Below are positions 63,342-64,000 of a stretch of DNA of 64,000 nucleotides, in pieces; within the stretch, counting starts at the first letter, position 1, and each line of letters starts with the position of its first letter. The translations under genes and the position numbers were made by a program. Source of the stretch: Dehalococcoidia bacterium (GTDB lineage: Bacteria; Chloroflexota; Dehalococcoidia; GIF9; UBA5629); the NCBI GenBank assembly GCA_041653995.1, contig JBAZEK010000002.1, positions 546,882 through 610,881 on the forward strand. Reading direction: 5' to 3'. The notes under the pieces were generated by a model. The model did not search any database. It saw only the letters and a list, made by a program, of their open reading frames with translations, and was not told where the DNA came from.

Positions 63342-63710
63342 TTATCTTTTCATTATTCCCATTGAGACTCCGATCATTACTTGGAAGAAGGTGGCGATGT
63401 CGACATTTCCTACAAGCTTCAGGTTCCAGTTATTGATCGCTTCCGGTATCCCCGTCGCCCCGCCCAGAGCCAGCGTTTTAAATCCGACATCCGCGTTTTT
63501 AAACACGAAGGCCAGGTCATAGTCTGTGAGCACTTTGTCGGACCAGTATTTGCCGTTTCGGAAGTGGAAACGCCGGCCGATCTTCCCATCCCTGGTCATC
63601 ATTACGTATGCGCAGTTGCGTACCTTAATCAGGTCCTTCATAGACTTGTTGTTTTTCGCAGTTATACTCATTGCAATATTCATGATTGAGAGCAGCATCG
63701 AGAACAGCAA
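63342..63710 (-). CDS. SCP2-like small protein, paralog B
   Basis: This 122-residue paralog of the 60346 protein shares YVMMTRDGKIGRRFHFRNGK, SDKVLTDYDLAFVFKN and a WNLKLVGN block. The first in-frame start after the stop at about 63723 is TTG at 63710, with GGAGG 10 nt upstream; even the DNA around both starts (GGAGGT...GGTGAATTG versus AGTGAATTG) is alike. It lies between the FAD-subunit and large-subunit genes of the hydroxylase. Confidence 0.75.
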   Translation of the reverse strand: MLFSMLLSIMNIAMSITAKNNKSMKDLIKVRNCAYVMMTRDGKIGRRFHFRNGKYWSDKVLTDYDLAFVFKNADVGFKTLALGGATGIPEAINNWNLKLVGNVDIATFFQVMIGVSMGIMKR

Positions 63711-63794
63711 TTCACTAACACCTCCGGCTTACATTCACGTGAAACGACATCCGGGATAGAGCTTTAATTAACTTATCAGAGATATAAAAGGTCA

Positions 63795-64000
63795 TCATCC
63801 CGCGCAGGCCAGCAGCGTTCTTTTAACCAGCGTCCTGGCAACCGCCACCATGTATTTATTATGTTCGAGCGGCTTGGCTGCGGATACAGCGGCCTGGCCC
63901 GCTTCTTCAGCCAGCGCTTCATCTATTTTCTTGCCGATAACCACCTGCTCCGCCTGGACCGCCCTGTAGGGTATGACGTGAACGGCGTTGAGGCAGATCC
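63795..64000 (-). CDS. molybdenum hydroxylase FAD subunit (CoxM type), C-terminal part only
   Basis: The minus-strand frame from the window edge to TGA at 63797-63795 reads ICLNAVHVIPYRAVQAEQVV, then KKIDEALAEEAGQAA and KPLEHNKYMVAVARTLVKR. This is the closing C-terminal domain of xanthine dehydrogenase/CO dehydrogenase FAD-binding subunits (PxRA, then PLxxNxYK). About 68 residues are visible; the rest lies beyond the window. It is the upstream gene of the hydroxylase operon. Confidence 0.85.
   Translation of the reverse strand, partial: ICLNAVHVIPYRAVQAEQVVIGKKIDEALAEEAGQAAVSAAKPLEHNKYMVAVARTLVKRTLLACAG

Overview
The window looks like chromosome from an anaerobic, probably uncultured bacterium with moderate to high GC content. 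Its mix of genes suggests a Dehalococcoidia-type Chloroflexota: many family III CoA-transferases, a class I benzoyl-CoA-reductase-like enzyme set, desulforedoxins, a molybdenum hydroxylase, C45 and M81 hydrolases, LemA/M48 and a KtrAB potassium system. This assignment is an inference from gene content. No rRNA, tRNA, CRISPR array, IS element or phage gene was seen.

Layout. 0-6.4 kb: an exported N-acyl-D-amino-acid deacylase coupled to a truncated membrane protein, a TspO-like protein, the KtrB/KtrA potassium uptake pair and a lipoprotein. 6.7-10.9 kb (minus): a five-gene run of M81 lipoprotein, small membrane protein, zinc-ribbon protein, LemA and M48 protease. 11.1-16.9 kb: a URO-D-type protein behind a strong promoter, then a c-di-GMP pair (GGDEF synthase and six-PAS HD-GYP protein). 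17-30.5 kb: a glycoside locus, with a divergent MFS transporter followed by a plus-strand run of GH13, RpiB-like, GH5-like, GH36, MFS, TIM-barrel isomerase, FGGY kinase, class II aldolase and PfkB kinase. This could import a glycoside, cleave it, isomerise and phosphorylate the sugar, and split it by aldol cleavage. 30.6-33.2 kb: MFS, PlsY-like and DUF212 membrane proteins.

33.2-42.8 kb: two paralogous APC permeases, both starting at TTG, flank a TetR regulator that has a textbook promoter and a 30-bp palindrome at its start site. A CoA-transferase, two crotonases, a divergent amidohydrolase-2 protein and a membrane-anchored C45 hydrolase follow.

43-58.8 kb is the most interesting part. Two tandem copies of an unrecognised protein with four conserved cysteines are followed by three further family III CoA-transferases, an MFS transporter, two BcrA/D-type ATP-dependent activators, a ferredoxin-type protein, a nitronate-monooxygenase-like flavoprotein, two BcrB/BcrC-type dehydratase/reductase subunits, a MarR regulator and a two-subunit family I CoA-transferase. 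Five promoters here share an unusual TTGAC-18 bp-TA(N)3T layout, and some carry TATCGATA boxes against the -35, so the scattered modules look like one regulon. The simplest reading is a regulated anaerobic pathway in which an imported acid is activated to its CoA thioester and undergoes an ATP-driven low-potential reduction or dehydration. The substrate is unknown.

58.9-64 kb: two desulforedoxin-like mini-proteins, then a minus-strand molybdenum-hydroxylase operon (FAD subunit running off the window, large subunit, two SCP2-like paralogs, a MoaD/ThiS-like carrier and an isochorismatase-family hydrolase).
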